From: REEB481 sp964586595
GTDB lineage: Bacteria > Bacteroidota > Bacteroidia > NS11-12g > UBA955
Direction of reading: 5' to 3'
DNA: 64,000 nt
NCBI GenBank assembly: GCA_964586595.1
Contig: CAZPHB010000001.1
Span: 248,001 to 312,000, forward strand
Within the stretch, counting starts at the first letter, position 1, and each line of letters starts with the position of its first letter. The translations under genes were made by a program, and so were the position numbers. Below, piece by piece: positions 9,393 through 17,816 of the stretch. Under the pieces are notes generated by a model. The model was not told the DNA's origin. It ran no database searches and saw nothing but the letters and a program-made list of their open reading frames with translations.

Positions 9393-11006
9393 TTGAGGAA
9401 CGGAAGGATCTTAGGGATTTTATCTGCCGTAGTCTTTTTTTCGGCATGCATGAAGGATTCAGTGGATCAATTAACTTCACTGAAGGGCGCTTCATGGAAC
9501 GGAACCTATGCCGTCCCATTAATCAATGCAGTGTTGGCGCCGGAAGATGCGCTGAAATTTACCGACGAATTCAGCAATATTGCCGCCTACCCTGATGGGC
9601 AGATGTTTGTTGCCTATGAACGAAAATCATTTTCCATCAGAGGACAAGATTACTACAAACCATCATCGATAAACAATACGTTCAGCTACCGTTTGAACAG
9701 TGCCGAACAACAATTGCTGGAAGGCGGCTCTGTGGTGATGGAACGCGATCAAATCATCGACTGGTATCAGGGTGGAGCCACTATAGACTCCATTCAGTTC
9801 AAATCCGGCAAGTTGCGCGTGGAAGTAGAAAATTACATCCAGCACCAATTATCCATTACCATACTCATTCTTGGAACCAAACCGGAAGGATTGCTCAGCA
9901 AAACGGTGGAAGTACCATGGAAAGGACCCGGAACCAAGGGTGGATTGGAAATCAACCTGGCCGGACTGCTTGCCGACTTAACACGCGGACCGAAGGGCAA
10001 CAATCAGTTTAGGGTGCGCATTCGGGCGGTGTTCAACAATACGCATGGCGGTGCCATCAATGGAACCGACCCGTTGAACCTGAACATCATTGCCAATGAT
10101 TTCACCTGGATGCGTGCGCATGGTTTGTTTGCCGAAAAGAACATCCTTTCCAAAACTGAAGACTTGAGGCTTGGCTTGCTCTCCTCCGATTTTCTTGCAC
10201 GCGGCACCAAATTCAAAGACGCACGATTAAAACTGAAGTGGCAGAACTCCTATGCCCTTCCCTTGCAACTGAATGTAAACAGCCTGGGGTTCATTTTTGG
10301 GGATGGAAGCAGAAAACTGATTACCGGATTTGCCCCAAGTTACGAGGTCCCTGCTGCAAACAATCAAATCCTTTCCGCACAAACGGATTCTGTATATCTG
10401 AATGAAGGTAATTCCAATGTTTCAAACCTGGTTGATGCGCAACCTCATTACCTGTTTTGGAATGAAGCCATCCTGGTAAAATCCGGTGCCGGCAGCAGCC
10501 GTCATACCATTTGGGCCGAAAGCGTGTGTACCTTTAGTGTTTCCCTGGAATTGCCTTTGTACGTTGCATCCGAAGAAATGATACTCAGCGGTTCCACCGA
10601 TATTAAAGCGGAATGGAAGGAAGAAGTTGCCAAGGCCAATTGGATCAACCTGCGTTTTCAAATCAAAAACCAGATTCCGCTGTCGCTGCAGCTTCAGGCC
10701 TACCTGCTCGATGCACAAAACAACATTCTTGATTCCCTGATCAAACCCAGCCAGGAACTCTTCCCTTCTGCATATACTGATTCATTGGGAAATGTGGTAA
10801 AGGACAAGGAGCAAATCTTGGATGTGCGGTTGGATCAGACAGGGTTGCAACGATTCCTGCAAGCTAAGAGCATCCACCTGAAGGCAATAACAAATACAGG
10901 AAATTATTTAGGAAGGCCTCTAGGATTGAGCAAAATCATCAAAGGGCAACAACTGTTCATCAAACTTGGTATTCAATCCAGTTTAAACCTGCACTGGAAG
11001 TTTTAA
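9393..11006 (+). CDS. Uncharacterised lipoprotein, 537 residues
   Basis: The frame opens with TTG at 9393, giving MRNGRILGILSAVVFFSAC, a clear lipoprotein signal with lipobox Cys19. The mature protein is rich in beta-strand-like segments and ends in a hydrophobic strand (LFIKLGIQSSLNLHWKF). No family is recognised. It is followed after only six bases by a DUF5723-type protein with which it is presumably co-transcribed, so the two may form an envelope pair. A weak -7-like box (TTTATTTG, 9369-9376) is upstream. The start choice rests on the signal sequence; no ATG upstream gives one. Confidence 0.75.
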   Translation: MRNGRILGILSAVVFFSACMKDSVDQLTSLKGASWNGTYAVPLINAVLAPEDALKFTDEFSNIAAYPDGQMFVAYERKSFSIRGQDYYKPSSINNTFSYRLNSAEQQLLEGGSVVMERDQIIDWYQGGATIDSIQFKSGKLRVEVENYIQHQLSITILILGTKPEGLLSKTVEVPWKGPGTKGGLEINLAGLLADLTRGPKGNNQFRVRIRAVFNNTHGGAINGTDPLNLNIIANDFTWMRAHGLFAEKNILSKTEDLRLGLLSSDFLARGTKFKDARLKLKWQNSYALPLQLNVNSLGFIFGDGSRKLITGFAPSYEVPAANNQILSAQTDSVYLNEGNSNVSNLVDAQPHYLFWNEAILVKSGAGSSRHTIWAESVCTFSVSLELPLYVASEEMILSGSTDIKAEWKEEVAKANWINLRFQIKNQIPLSLQLQAYLLDAQNNILDSLIKPSQELFPSAYTDSLGNVVKDKEQILDVRLDQTGLQRFLQAKSIHLKAITNTGNYLGRPLGLSKIIKGQQLFIKLGIQSSLNLHWKF

Positions 11007-11012
11007 ATCAAC

Positions 11013-12437
11013 ATGAATTGCAGGCTGCTGGTTTCTCTGAGTACGATATTTTGTATCCTAACCCAAATCAAGGCCCAGGAAGCATTCGGTTTGTATCATG
11101 CTGCTCAGGTACCTCAACAAAACTTGTTAAACCCGGCAACACGCAATAAGGCAGGTACTGTTTTGGGAATACCTGCATTAAGCGCAACGGAATTTATTTA
11201 TTTCAACAGCAGCTTTACCCTGCGCGATTTGTTGGGCAGCGTGGATCGACAACCTGATTCCGCCACCCTGAACCTGAATAAGGTGGTTGATTTGCTTCAG
11301 AACAAAAACCTGATCACCGCCAAATTAAACCAACAATGGCTTTATGCATCGTTCAGAAAAGGCCCGAATCAATGCACATTCCACGCAGGCGAACGGGCCC
11401 TTTTCAGGTTAAAATACCCTAAAGACTTATTCGACCTGATCATTAATGGAAATGGTGCTGACAAGCTCGGATCTACCTTTAACCTGAAAAGTTCATTTAG
11501 TGCATTGCACTACCGTGAGTACGGTATTGGATATACGCGTTACATCAATGACCAATTGTCCTTGGGTGCTAGGATAAAGTTTCTTAAAGGATACTCCATC
11601 GTTGATGCATCCCAATTGCAATTGAATCTTAATACGGGTTCTGACATATACACCTGGACGGCTACATCAAACATCAATATCCGTGCTGCGAGCACCGCAT
11701 TCTCAGCCACCGAAACCAATGCACAAATCGAAGTTGCAAATCTGTTCAGAAATTCAACAAACCCGGGAATGGCCCTTGACATCGGCATCGTTTGGCAGGA
11801 ACACCCCAGAATAACACTTTCGGCATCATTACTCGACTTCGGTTTTATCAATTGGAAAACCAATGCCGTGCGCTTGAGAAGCACAAAACCCAACGCCTCA
11901 TTCAGCTTTGAAGGGCTTCCAATTACCTCTACAGAAGATGACCTCAACGCATACCTGTTAAAAATCAGGGACAGCATCAACCTGAGCCTGGGCCTGGACA
12001 CCATCAATGCGAGTTTCAACAAAGCCCTGGCGGCGCAGTTCCTCGGAGGAGTTCAGTACCAGATTCATGAACGTTTTGCCATAAATGGACTGTTTTATTG
12101 TGATATCATGAATCAGGCGGTGAATCCCGCTGTGCACACGGGCATCAGGTGGCAACCGGTATATTGGCTCTACCTGATGGCACACAATACTTCATTCAAC
12201 AAAACTCTACTGAACCCCGGATTTGGGGCCACTGTTCAGGTCGGAAAGTTGCAATGGTACGCCTCGACAGAGCAGGTACTTGGACTGATGATGCCAGACC
12301 AATACAAAAACTTCACATTTCGCTGTGGGGTGAATGTCTTAATTCAGAAGGATGAGCGCAGTTTGAAACGCATCAAAGACCCTGAACAACTGAATCTGAT
12401 GAATGGTATTCAGGAAATGGAACAATGGGGCCGTTGA
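11013..12437 (+). CDS. DUF5723-type predicted outer membrane protein
   Basis: 474 residues with a signal peptide ending near TQIKAQE. The body looks like a PorV/PorP-like beta barrel of the DUF5723 family of Bacteroidota: an early YHAAQVPQQNLLNPA motif (these proteins typically open with a ...NPA segment) and repeated amphipathic strands such as YGIGYTRYINDQLSLGARIKF and GIVWQEHPRITLSASLLDFG. It lies six bases downstream of the lipoprotein gene and its end converges with fabH. The function of the family is not established; a role in the outer membrane or in type IX export is only a guess. The family name itself is from memory of its pattern. Confidence 0.7.
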   Translation: MNCRLLVSLSTIFCILTQIKAQEAFGLYHAAQVPQQNLLNPATRNKAGTVLGIPALSATEFIYFNSSFTLRDLLGSVDRQPDSATLNLNKVVDLLQNKNLITAKLNQQWLYASFRKGPNQCTFHAGERALFRLKYPKDLFDLIINGNGADKLGSTFNLKSSFSALHYREYGIGYTRYINDQLSLGARIKFLKGYSIVDASQLQLNLNTGSDIYTWTATSNINIRAASTAFSATETNAQIEVANLFRNSTNPGMALDIGIVWQEHPRITLSASLLDFGFINWKTNAVRLRSTKPNASFSFEGLPITSTEDDLNAYLLKIRDSINLSLGLDTINASFNKALAAQFLGGVQYQIHERFAINGLFYCDIMNQAVNPAVHTGIRWQPVYWLYLMAHNTSFNKTLLNPGFGATVQVGKLQWYASTEQVLGLMMPDQYKNFTFRCGVNVLIQKDERSLKRIKDPEQLNLMNGIQEMEQWGR

Positions 12438-12453
12438 TGGATGCCCTGCATCA
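12435..12453. other. Small hairpin spanning two convergent stop codons
   Basis: TGATG (12435-12439) pairs with CATCA (12449-12453). The two arms contain the TGA stops of the DUF5723-type gene (plus) and fabH (minus). The stem is only five bases with no T run, so termination activity is doubtful. Confidence 0.3.
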
Positions 12454-13449
12454 CTGAGTATCGTATGCCCAGCGGATATACAGGCTTCCCCAGGTGAAAC
12501 CACCTCCAAAGGCAGCTAAAATCAAATTATCACCTTTCTTCAATTGACGTTCATAATCCCACATCAACAGCGGAAGCGTTGCAGATGTAGTGTTTCCATA
12601 ACGTTCAATATTCATGAGCACTTTTTCTTCAGGAAGACCCATGATTTCGGCGGTGTAATCAATGATTCGCTTATTGGCCTGATGTGGAACCAGCCATTGC
12701 ACATCGTCGGCGGTCAGGCCATTGCGATCCATGATGCGTTTGGAAACATCGGCCATGTTGGAAGTAGCGAATTTGAATACTGTTTTACCTTCCTGATAAA
12801 CGAAATGTTCCCTGGCATCTATGGTTTCATGCGTTGGCGGCTTCAAACTTCCTCCGGCTTTTTGATGCAGAAATTCTGCACCGATACCATCACTGCGCAA
12901 GATGGCATCCATAATGCCATGTTCCGCTTCCGTTGGTTCCAGAAGCACGCATCCGGCACCATCGCCAAAAATGATGCATGTGTTGCGGTCTGTATAATCT
13001 GTGATGGCGCTCATTTTATCGGCACCTACAACAACAACACGCTGATGTGTGCCACTTTGAATAAACTGTGCACCTACCTGTAAACCATATAAAAAACTGG
13101 AGCAGGCGGCGGCAAGGTCAAATCCCCAGGGCTTGTTGGTTCCCAGTTTATGTGCAACCAGGTTAGCGGTTGCCGGAAAGATTAAATCCGGAGTTACACT
13201 GCAAACAATCAGCAGGTCGATGTCGTCCGGGGTAATTCCTCTTTTATCAAGCAACTCACGAACAGCAAACACAGCCATGTCGCTGGTGGCTTTCCCAGGC
13301 TCTTTTAAAATTCTGCGCTCCCGGATGCCTGTTCTGGTGATGATCCACTCATCTGTGGTATCTACCAGTTTTTCTAAATCTTTATTGCTGAGAATGGTTT
13401 CCGGAACGTAGCCCCCTACTGCGGTAATTGCCGCCCTGATTTTATTCAT
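12451..13449 (-). CDS. fabH: Beta-ketoacyl-ACP synthase III
   Basis: Starts fatty acid synthesis by condensing an acyl-CoA with malonyl-ACP in the cytosol. 332 residues, normal for the family. The thiolase-fold catalytic triad is complete: Cys116 in LAAACSSFLYG, His256 in LVPHQANKR and Asn286 in ERYGNTTSA. The N-terminus (AAITAVGGYVPETILSN ... TRTGIRERR) is typical. Its start overlaps the plsX stop by eight bases, so it is translationally coupled to plsX at the end of the yceD-rpmF-plsX-fabH cluster, a conserved bacterial order that links phospholipid precursors with fatty acid initiation. Confidence 0.97.
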   Translation of the reverse strand: MNKIRAAITAVGGYVPETILSNKDLEKLVDTTDEWIITRTGIRERRILKEPGKATSDMAVFAVRELLDKRGITPDDIDLLIVCSVTPDLIFPATANLVAHKLGTNKPWGFDLAAACSSFLYGLQVGAQFIQSGTHQRVVVVGADKMSAITDYTDRNTCIIFGDGAGCVLLEPTEAEHGIMDAILRSDGIGAEFLHQKAGGSLKPPTHETIDAREHFVYQEGKTVFKFATSNMADVSKRIMDRNGLTADDVQWLVPHQANKRIIDYTAEIMGLPEEKVLMNIERYGNTTSATLPLLMWDYERQLKKGDNLILAAFGGGFTWGSLYIRWAYDTQ

Positions 13450-14407
13450 GCGCTGTATTTCCTGAGTTGATTAATTGAAAGGAACTGCGAATATTCCCAA
13501 CCAAATCTGTTTTAATAATGTCCTCACACAATTCTACCATCTTCACAAAACTATCGGCCTTGGAGATTCCATGACCAATAACCACCGGTTTGTTTACGCC
13601 AAGTACCGGGGTTCCTCCATAATGGCGGAAGTTGAACTGGTCCAAATAATCATCTTGTACCCCGCGTTTTGCAAGGCGGTAATAAAATCCCTCGCATACC
13701 TTTACGATGACATTTCCGGTAAAACCATCACAGACAATTACGTCTGTTTGTTCGCTGAACAAATCCCGGCCTTCCACATTTCCCACAAAGTGAATTGCTT
13801 TGTTTTCTTTCAGAAGTGCGTGGGTGGCCAAGGTTAGTGCATTCCCCTTTTCTTCTTCTTCCCCAATGCTCATGAGTCCAACTTTGGGGTTGTCCACCTG
13901 GTACACCAATTGACTGTAAAGTGAACCAAGAATGGCGAACTGATTGAGCATCTCCGGTTTACAGTCGGCATTCGCGCCAACGTCAAGCATCACGCCGTGC
14001 TTGCCCGATTCTTTGGGTACGATTGAAGTGAGGCAAGGCCTTTGAACACCTTCAATAGGCTTCACGGTAAACAAGGCTCCTGCAAACATGGCTCCTGTAT
14101 TGCCGGCACCCATAAATGCATCAATGCTTCCTGCGGCAAGGTGCGACAAACCAACAACAATGCTGCTGTCTTTTTTTGCCGTTATGGCTTTCACTGCATG
14201 CTCGCCCATGCCAATCACGGACGCGCAATGCACCCATGTTACCCTTGGATCTTCAAATCCGAATTCACGCCATAGCGGCTCAATTTGGTGTTGATCACCG
14301 AACAACACCAAGTGCAGATGAGGATATTTACGTGCAGCATCTGCACAGCCTTTGATGGCTTCAAGAGGAGCAAAATCTCCTCCCATGGCATCAATACCAA
14401 TCCTCAT
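13442..14407 (-). CDS. plsX: Phosphate acyltransferase PlsX
   Basis: Converts acyl-ACP to acyl-phosphate, the acyl donor for PlsY in phospholipid synthesis; a peripheral membrane enzyme. 321 residues. The N-terminus MRIGIDAMGGDFAP is the family signature, followed by the conserved GAGNTGA segment and VCDGFTGNVIVKVCEG. It starts nine bases after rpmF and overlaps fabH by eight bases. The order yceD-rpmF-plsX-fabH is widely conserved. Confidence 0.97.
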   Translation of the reverse strand: MRIGIDAMGGDFAPLEAIKGCADAARKYPHLHLVLFGDQHQIEPLWREFGFEDPRVTWVHCASVIGMGEHAVKAITAKKDSSIVVGLSHLAAGSIDAFMGAGNTGAMFAGALFTVKPIEGVQRPCLTSIVPKESGKHGVMLDVGANADCKPEMLNQFAILGSLYSQLVYQVDNPKVGLMSIGEEEEKGNALTLATHALLKENKAIHFVGNVEGRDLFSEQTDVIVCDGFTGNVIVKVCEGFYYRLAKRGVQDDYLDQFNFRHYGGTPVLGVNKPVVIGHGISKADSFVKMVELCEDIIKTDLVGNIRSSFQLINSGNTAHE

Positions 14408-14415
14408 TGGCAGGA

Positions 14416-14598
14416 TTAATCGTTGCGGCCTTTCATCACCTTCACTCCGCGGTACGTACCGGTGAGTGGATTCACCCTGTGAAACAGGGATACGTCACCG
14501 GTAACGGGATCGGCAATCATAGGACGGGTTTCCAATTTGTCGTGTGTACGTCTTTTGTCACGGCGTGTTTTCGAAATTTTTCGCTTCGGGTGTGCCAT
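14416..14598 (-). CDS. rpmF: 50S ribosomal protein L32 without zinc-ribbon cysteines
   Basis: A 60-residue ribosomal large-subunit protein. The N-terminus MAHPKRKISKTRRDKRRTHD is the standard L32 opening. The C-terminal half, which in many bacteria holds a four-cysteine zinc ribbon, has no cysteine at all here (ADPVTGDVSLFHRVNPLTG). Cysteine-poor L32 forms are known and are common in parts of the Bacteroidota. The ATG lies directly next to the yceD stop, with no intergenic base, so the two are probably translationally coupled. Confidence 0.95.
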   Translation of the reverse strand: MAHPKRKISKTRRDKRRTHDKLETRPMIADPVTGDVSLFHRVNPLTGTYRGVKVMKGRND

Positions 14599-15159
14599 TT
14601 ATTTTTTCTCTTTTAGTAGTTCTTTCAACTTTTCCCAACGTGGGTCGCGTTCCGTTTCGTCGCCTGTTGCACCGGATAATGCATCCAGCTTATCAAGCAT
14701 TTCGTTATTGCAGGGCTTCACCGGTAATTCATCGCAATTCTTTACCAGCGGTAATGACAATATGCAGAGGTCATAAAAAAGTGATGCCACGTTGAAGGCA
14801 ATTTCGTTATGACCTATGAGCAAGAGGTCGTCATCTTCTTCTATCAAACCCGGGGTCGCGCGTGCACCGAGCACCTGCTGCTTCACCAAAACATTTCTTT
14901 CGCCTTGCACAGGGAAAGGAAGTGGTTCCAGGCAGCGATCGCAGCCTACGGATAAACTGCCATCTATGTGCAGGTGCAGCTGATACAGGTGCCCTTTTTT
15001 TTCCATACTCAGGGTTGCCCTGATGTCATCACCACCGGCGGTTTGATAATCGAATTCCTGAAAGAACGCTGAATCCAGATGATACGAATAGTCATATACG
15101 CCGTCTTTGAGCTTGACAAACGCAATTTCAAATTCATCCAACCTGTTTTCGTTTTTCAA
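14599..15159 (-). CDS. yceD: YceD/DUF177 family protein
   Basis: A 186-residue protein of the DUF177 family, encoded next to rpmF in most bacteria. The motif VGCDRCLEPL (two cysteines spaced CDRC) in the middle and an acidic EEDDDLLLIG segment mark the family; plant and bacterial homologues have been linked to 23S rRNA accumulation. The frame opens with TTG at 15159 (MKNENRLDEF), with a variant -7 box TATTTTCG nine bases further upstream. It probably begins a transcription unit yceD-rpmF-plsX-fabH, although pdxA lies only 55 bases upstream in the same direction. Confidence 0.85.
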   Translation of the reverse strand: MKNENRLDEFEIAFVKLKDGVYDYSYHLDSAFFQEFDYQTAGGDDIRATLSMEKKGHLYQLHLHIDGSLSVGCDRCLEPLPFPVQGERNVLVKQQVLGARATPGLIEEDDDLLLIGHNEIAFNVASLFYDLCILSLPLVKNCDELPVKPCNNEMLDKLDALSGATGDETERDPRWEKLKELLKEKK

Positions 15160-15168
15160 AACGAAGCG

Positions 15169-15176
15169 CGAAAATA
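15169..15176 (-). promoter_or_regulatory. Variant -7 element TATTTTCG before yceD
   Basis: Seven of eight bases match TAnnTTTG (C in place of the last T). It lies nine bases before the TTG start of yceD on the minus strand. The same TTCG ending is found before two other genes in this window. Confidence 0.4.
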
Positions 15177-15214
15177 CGATTTTCCCGAGTATTTACCCAA
15201 AATATGCCAGAAGC

Positions 15215-16294
15215 TTAGAAGTCAATACGGAATCGTTCTCGCTTCAGCTCTGCGAAAGGTAAGAATGTAGCCTTTCCCAAATCGTATTCCTGTCTGTTTC
15301 GAACCATCGTCATGGCATCCAGAATGGCCTGAATGAATGAAGCGGGAGAAGCCAAACCTTTACCGGCTAAATCATATGCAGTGCCATGATCGGGAGAAGT
15401 GCGCACCACAGGGAGTCCGGCGGTGTAATTTACCCCATCATAAAAAGCTTCTGCCTTGAAAGGGATCAATCCTTGGTCGTGATACATGGCCAGGATCACA
15501 TCGAAATTCCGTTGGTTTCCGGATCCAAAAAAGGCATCTGCGGGATAAGGTCCGTACACCAGCATATCCTGAGCAAGGGCTTCTGCTACAGCGGGTTTGA
15601 TTATTTCTGTTTCTTCTTTTCCCAGCAATCCTGAATCGCCGGCATGCGGATTTAATCCCAAAACGGCAATTCGCGGTCTGAGGATGCCAAAATCCCTTTG
15701 CAACGAAGCGTGAATCAGCCTGATTTGCGCCAATAGACCTGCTTTCGTGATCTTGCTGCTCACCTGGGCAATAGGTACATGTTCGGTGGCCAATGCAACC
15801 CTAAGGTCATCGGCAACCAGCATCATGGCATAATGTTCAACGCCAAACGCCTTGGCGATATAACCGGTATGACCGGTAAACCCGGGCTCATGGACTGCAA
15901 CCGTAGCTTTATCTAAAGGTGCGGTGACCATCGCGTCCAGTTTACCGGCAACGGCATCAGCAACACAGGCTTTGAGCGAAGCCAATGCTTCGGCACCGGC
16001 ATCTGGTGATGGTTTACCCGGCTCAATTTCAATGGGTGTATCGCTGCTCACCACCAAATTCAAGCGCCCGGGTTGTGCTTCTTCTGCAGTTTTCACCAAG
16101 GTGTACAGCGGTGCCTGAATTTCAGCACCGGCATTTAGCTTCTTATAGAATACATAGCTTCTGGGTGAGGCATACAATATCGGAATGATGCGGCGCATGA
16201 TGGATTCCTGCGCACAGGCCAATTGGATCAATTCAAGCCCAATACCATTTGGATCACCCTGAGTAATCCCGATCCGCATGTGTTTATGCTCCAT
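15215..16294 (-). CDS. pdxA: 4-hydroxythreonine-4-phosphate dehydrogenase
   Basis: Oxidises 4-phosphohydroxy-L-threonine with NAD in the DXP-dependent pathway to pyridoxal phosphate; cytosolic, metal dependent. 359 residues from the first ATG. Conserved segments: RIGITQGDPNGIGLE at the start, TAPLDKATV, TGHTGYIAKAFG, NPHAGDSGLLG and MYHDQGLIPFK. An internal ATG five codons on (16279) gives MRIGITQGDP, the usual N-terminus, so the true start may be there. With the first ATG it overlaps the end of pepA by 11 bases. Confidence 0.95.
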   Translation of the reverse strand: MEHKHMRIGITQGDPNGIGLELIQLACAQESIMRRIIPILYASPRSYVFYKKLNAGAEIQAPLYTLVKTAEEAQPGRLNLVVSSDTPIEIEPGKPSPDAGAEALASLKACVADAVAGKLDAMVTAPLDKATVAVHEPGFTGHTGYIAKAFGVEHYAMMLVADDLRVALATEHVPIAQVSSKITKAGLLAQIRLIHASLQRDFGILRPRIAVLGLNPHAGDSGLLGKEETEIIKPAVAEALAQDMLVYGPYPADAFFGSGNQRNFDVILAMYHDQGLIPFKAEAFYDGVNYTAGLPVVRTSPDHGTAYDLAGKGLASPASFIQAILDAMTMVRNRQEYDLGKATFLPFAELKRERFRIDF

Positions 16295-17756
16295 GTTTAA
16301 TTCTATTTTTTAAAAACGCAAGTACCAATCGCACCCCAACGCCCGTTCCTCCTTTGGTAATGTATCCATTGGGCTGATGCGCATAGGCAGTTCCTGCAAT
16401 ATCCAGATGCAGCCAAGGGTAGTCGGTGAAATTACGCAAGAACATTGCAGCGGTTTGTGCGCCACCCTCTGCTTTACCCAAATTTTTCAGGTCGCTGATG
16501 TCGCCTTTCATTTCTTCTGCATATTCTTCCCAAAGGGGCAACTCCGCCAAACGCTCATAAACCTGTTCGCCGGCTGCTTTGAGCGAGGCTTTTACCGGTT
16601 CAGCGGCATTGCCCATCATGGCACTGCCATAAGTTCCCAATGCACGTGCAGCTGCACCGGTTAATGTTGCAAAATCCAGGACCAGTTCGGGTTTATATTT
16701 TTGGGCATAACTCAGCGCATCGGCCAGGATTAAACGACCTTCTGCATCGGTATTCAATACTTCAACGGTTAAACCTTTATGTGTTTCGATGATGTCACCC
16801 GGGCAAATGGCGTCTTCTCCGGGACGATTATCGGTGGCAGGAATCAATCCAATGAGGTGTATGGGCAATTTTAGCGCAGCTGCAGCCTGGAAAACTCCGG
16901 CAACCACTGCAGATCCAGCCATATCACATTTCATGTAATCCATGCTTTGAGGTGTTGGTTTCAAACTCAAACCACCCGTATCAAACACCACCCCCTTGCC
17001 TACCAATACTATTGGATGCTTGTTTACGATTTTTTCCGGCTTGTACTCCATCACCACAAACACCGGTTCCTGTTTGCTTCCCTTATTCACGGCGATCAAC
17101 CCGCCAAATTTCTGCGCGCGAATCCTGGACAAGTTCCAAACATCCACAGAAAAGCCAAAATCATTGCCCATTTGGACTATTGATTGTCCCAACTGTTTTG
17201 CCGTTTGGTGGTTGGATGGAAGATTCACCAAGTCCCTTGCGGCAAATACCGCTTCTGTAATGCGCTTCAAAGCTGTGGAATGATCCTTTTTAAAGCCATC
17301 GGAAACAACCTCAGTAATTTCCGGTTGCGCTTGATGATCCGGGTTGGATTTAAATCGATCAAAACGATAGGAAGCAAGCATAAACCCTTCGATAAACGCT
17401 TCTGTGTATGCTGCTTTATTTTGAGTATCAACCAAACGTATGGGCCCGGCTGCCGCGTGTTTGGCAGCAGCATAAACGCTTGCACCACTTTTCCTCAAAC
17501 GTTCGTATTCAGACGCTTCTTTCTGAACACCTGTGCATTCAAACCAGAACGTACTGGTGGATGTCTGGGTATGGAAGCTGTATTTTTTCTCATTCAATCG
17601 CTGCTCAAGCAGCAGCAACAGTTCTTCATCAAATCCGGCAATACGGAGGTCGGCAGGCTTTTCATACAACCAGATGACGGCCTTCACCGACATGGAGGTT
17701 TCTTTCACGTTTTTAGCTGCAACCTTTTCTTTCTTGTTTTTCTTCGAAACACCCAT
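16284..17756 (-). CDS. pepA: Leucyl aminopeptidase, M17 family
   Basis: A cytosolic metallo-aminopeptidase removing N-terminal residues from peptides. The signature NTDAEGRL and metal-binding segments GKGVVFDTGGLSLKP and KCDMAGSAVV are intact. The longest frame (490 residues) starts at 17756 with a lysine-rich tail (MGVSKKNKKEK). That ATG lies inside the T run of the ATP synthase terminator, so the internal ATG at 17693 (MSVKAVIWLYEKP, 469 residues) is a better start candidate. It runs into pdxA with a small overlap. No clear promoter box is seen. Confidence 0.93.
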   Translation of the reverse strand: MGVSKKNKKEKVAAKNVKETSMSVKAVIWLYEKPADLRIAGFDEELLLLLEQRLNEKKYSFHTQTSTSTFWFECTGVQKEASEYERLRKSGASVYAAAKHAAAGPIRLVDTQNKAAYTEAFIEGFMLASYRFDRFKSNPDHQAQPEITEVVSDGFKKDHSTALKRITEAVFAARDLVNLPSNHQTAKQLGQSIVQMGNDFGFSVDVWNLSRIRAQKFGGLIAVNKGSKQEPVFVVMEYKPEKIVNKHPIVLVGKGVVFDTGGLSLKPTPQSMDYMKCDMAGSAVVAGVFQAAAALKLPIHLIGLIPATDNRPGEDAICPGDIIETHKGLTVEVLNTDAEGRLILADALSYAQKYKPELVLDFATLTGAAARALGTYGSAMMGNAAEPVKASLKAAGEQVYERLAELPLWEEYAEEMKGDISDLKNLGKAEGGAQTAAMFLRNFTDYPWLHLDIAGTAYAHQPNGYITKGGTGVGVRLVLAFLKNRIKHGA

Positions 17757-17793
17757 AAAAAAGACAAGGGCGAAACTAATGCTTCGCCCTTGT
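17757..17793 (-). terminator. Rho-independent terminator of the ATP synthase operon
   Basis: On the minus strand a perfect 11-base-pair stem (arms 17783-17793 and 17764-17774, ACAAGGGCGAA/TTCGCCCTTGT) with an eight-base loop is followed by CTTTTTT. It starts 23 bases after the atpG stop. The T run ends right at the first possible pepA start codon. Confidence 0.88.
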
Positions 17794-17816
17794 AAATGGT
17801 TCAGTAAAACGAGGAA

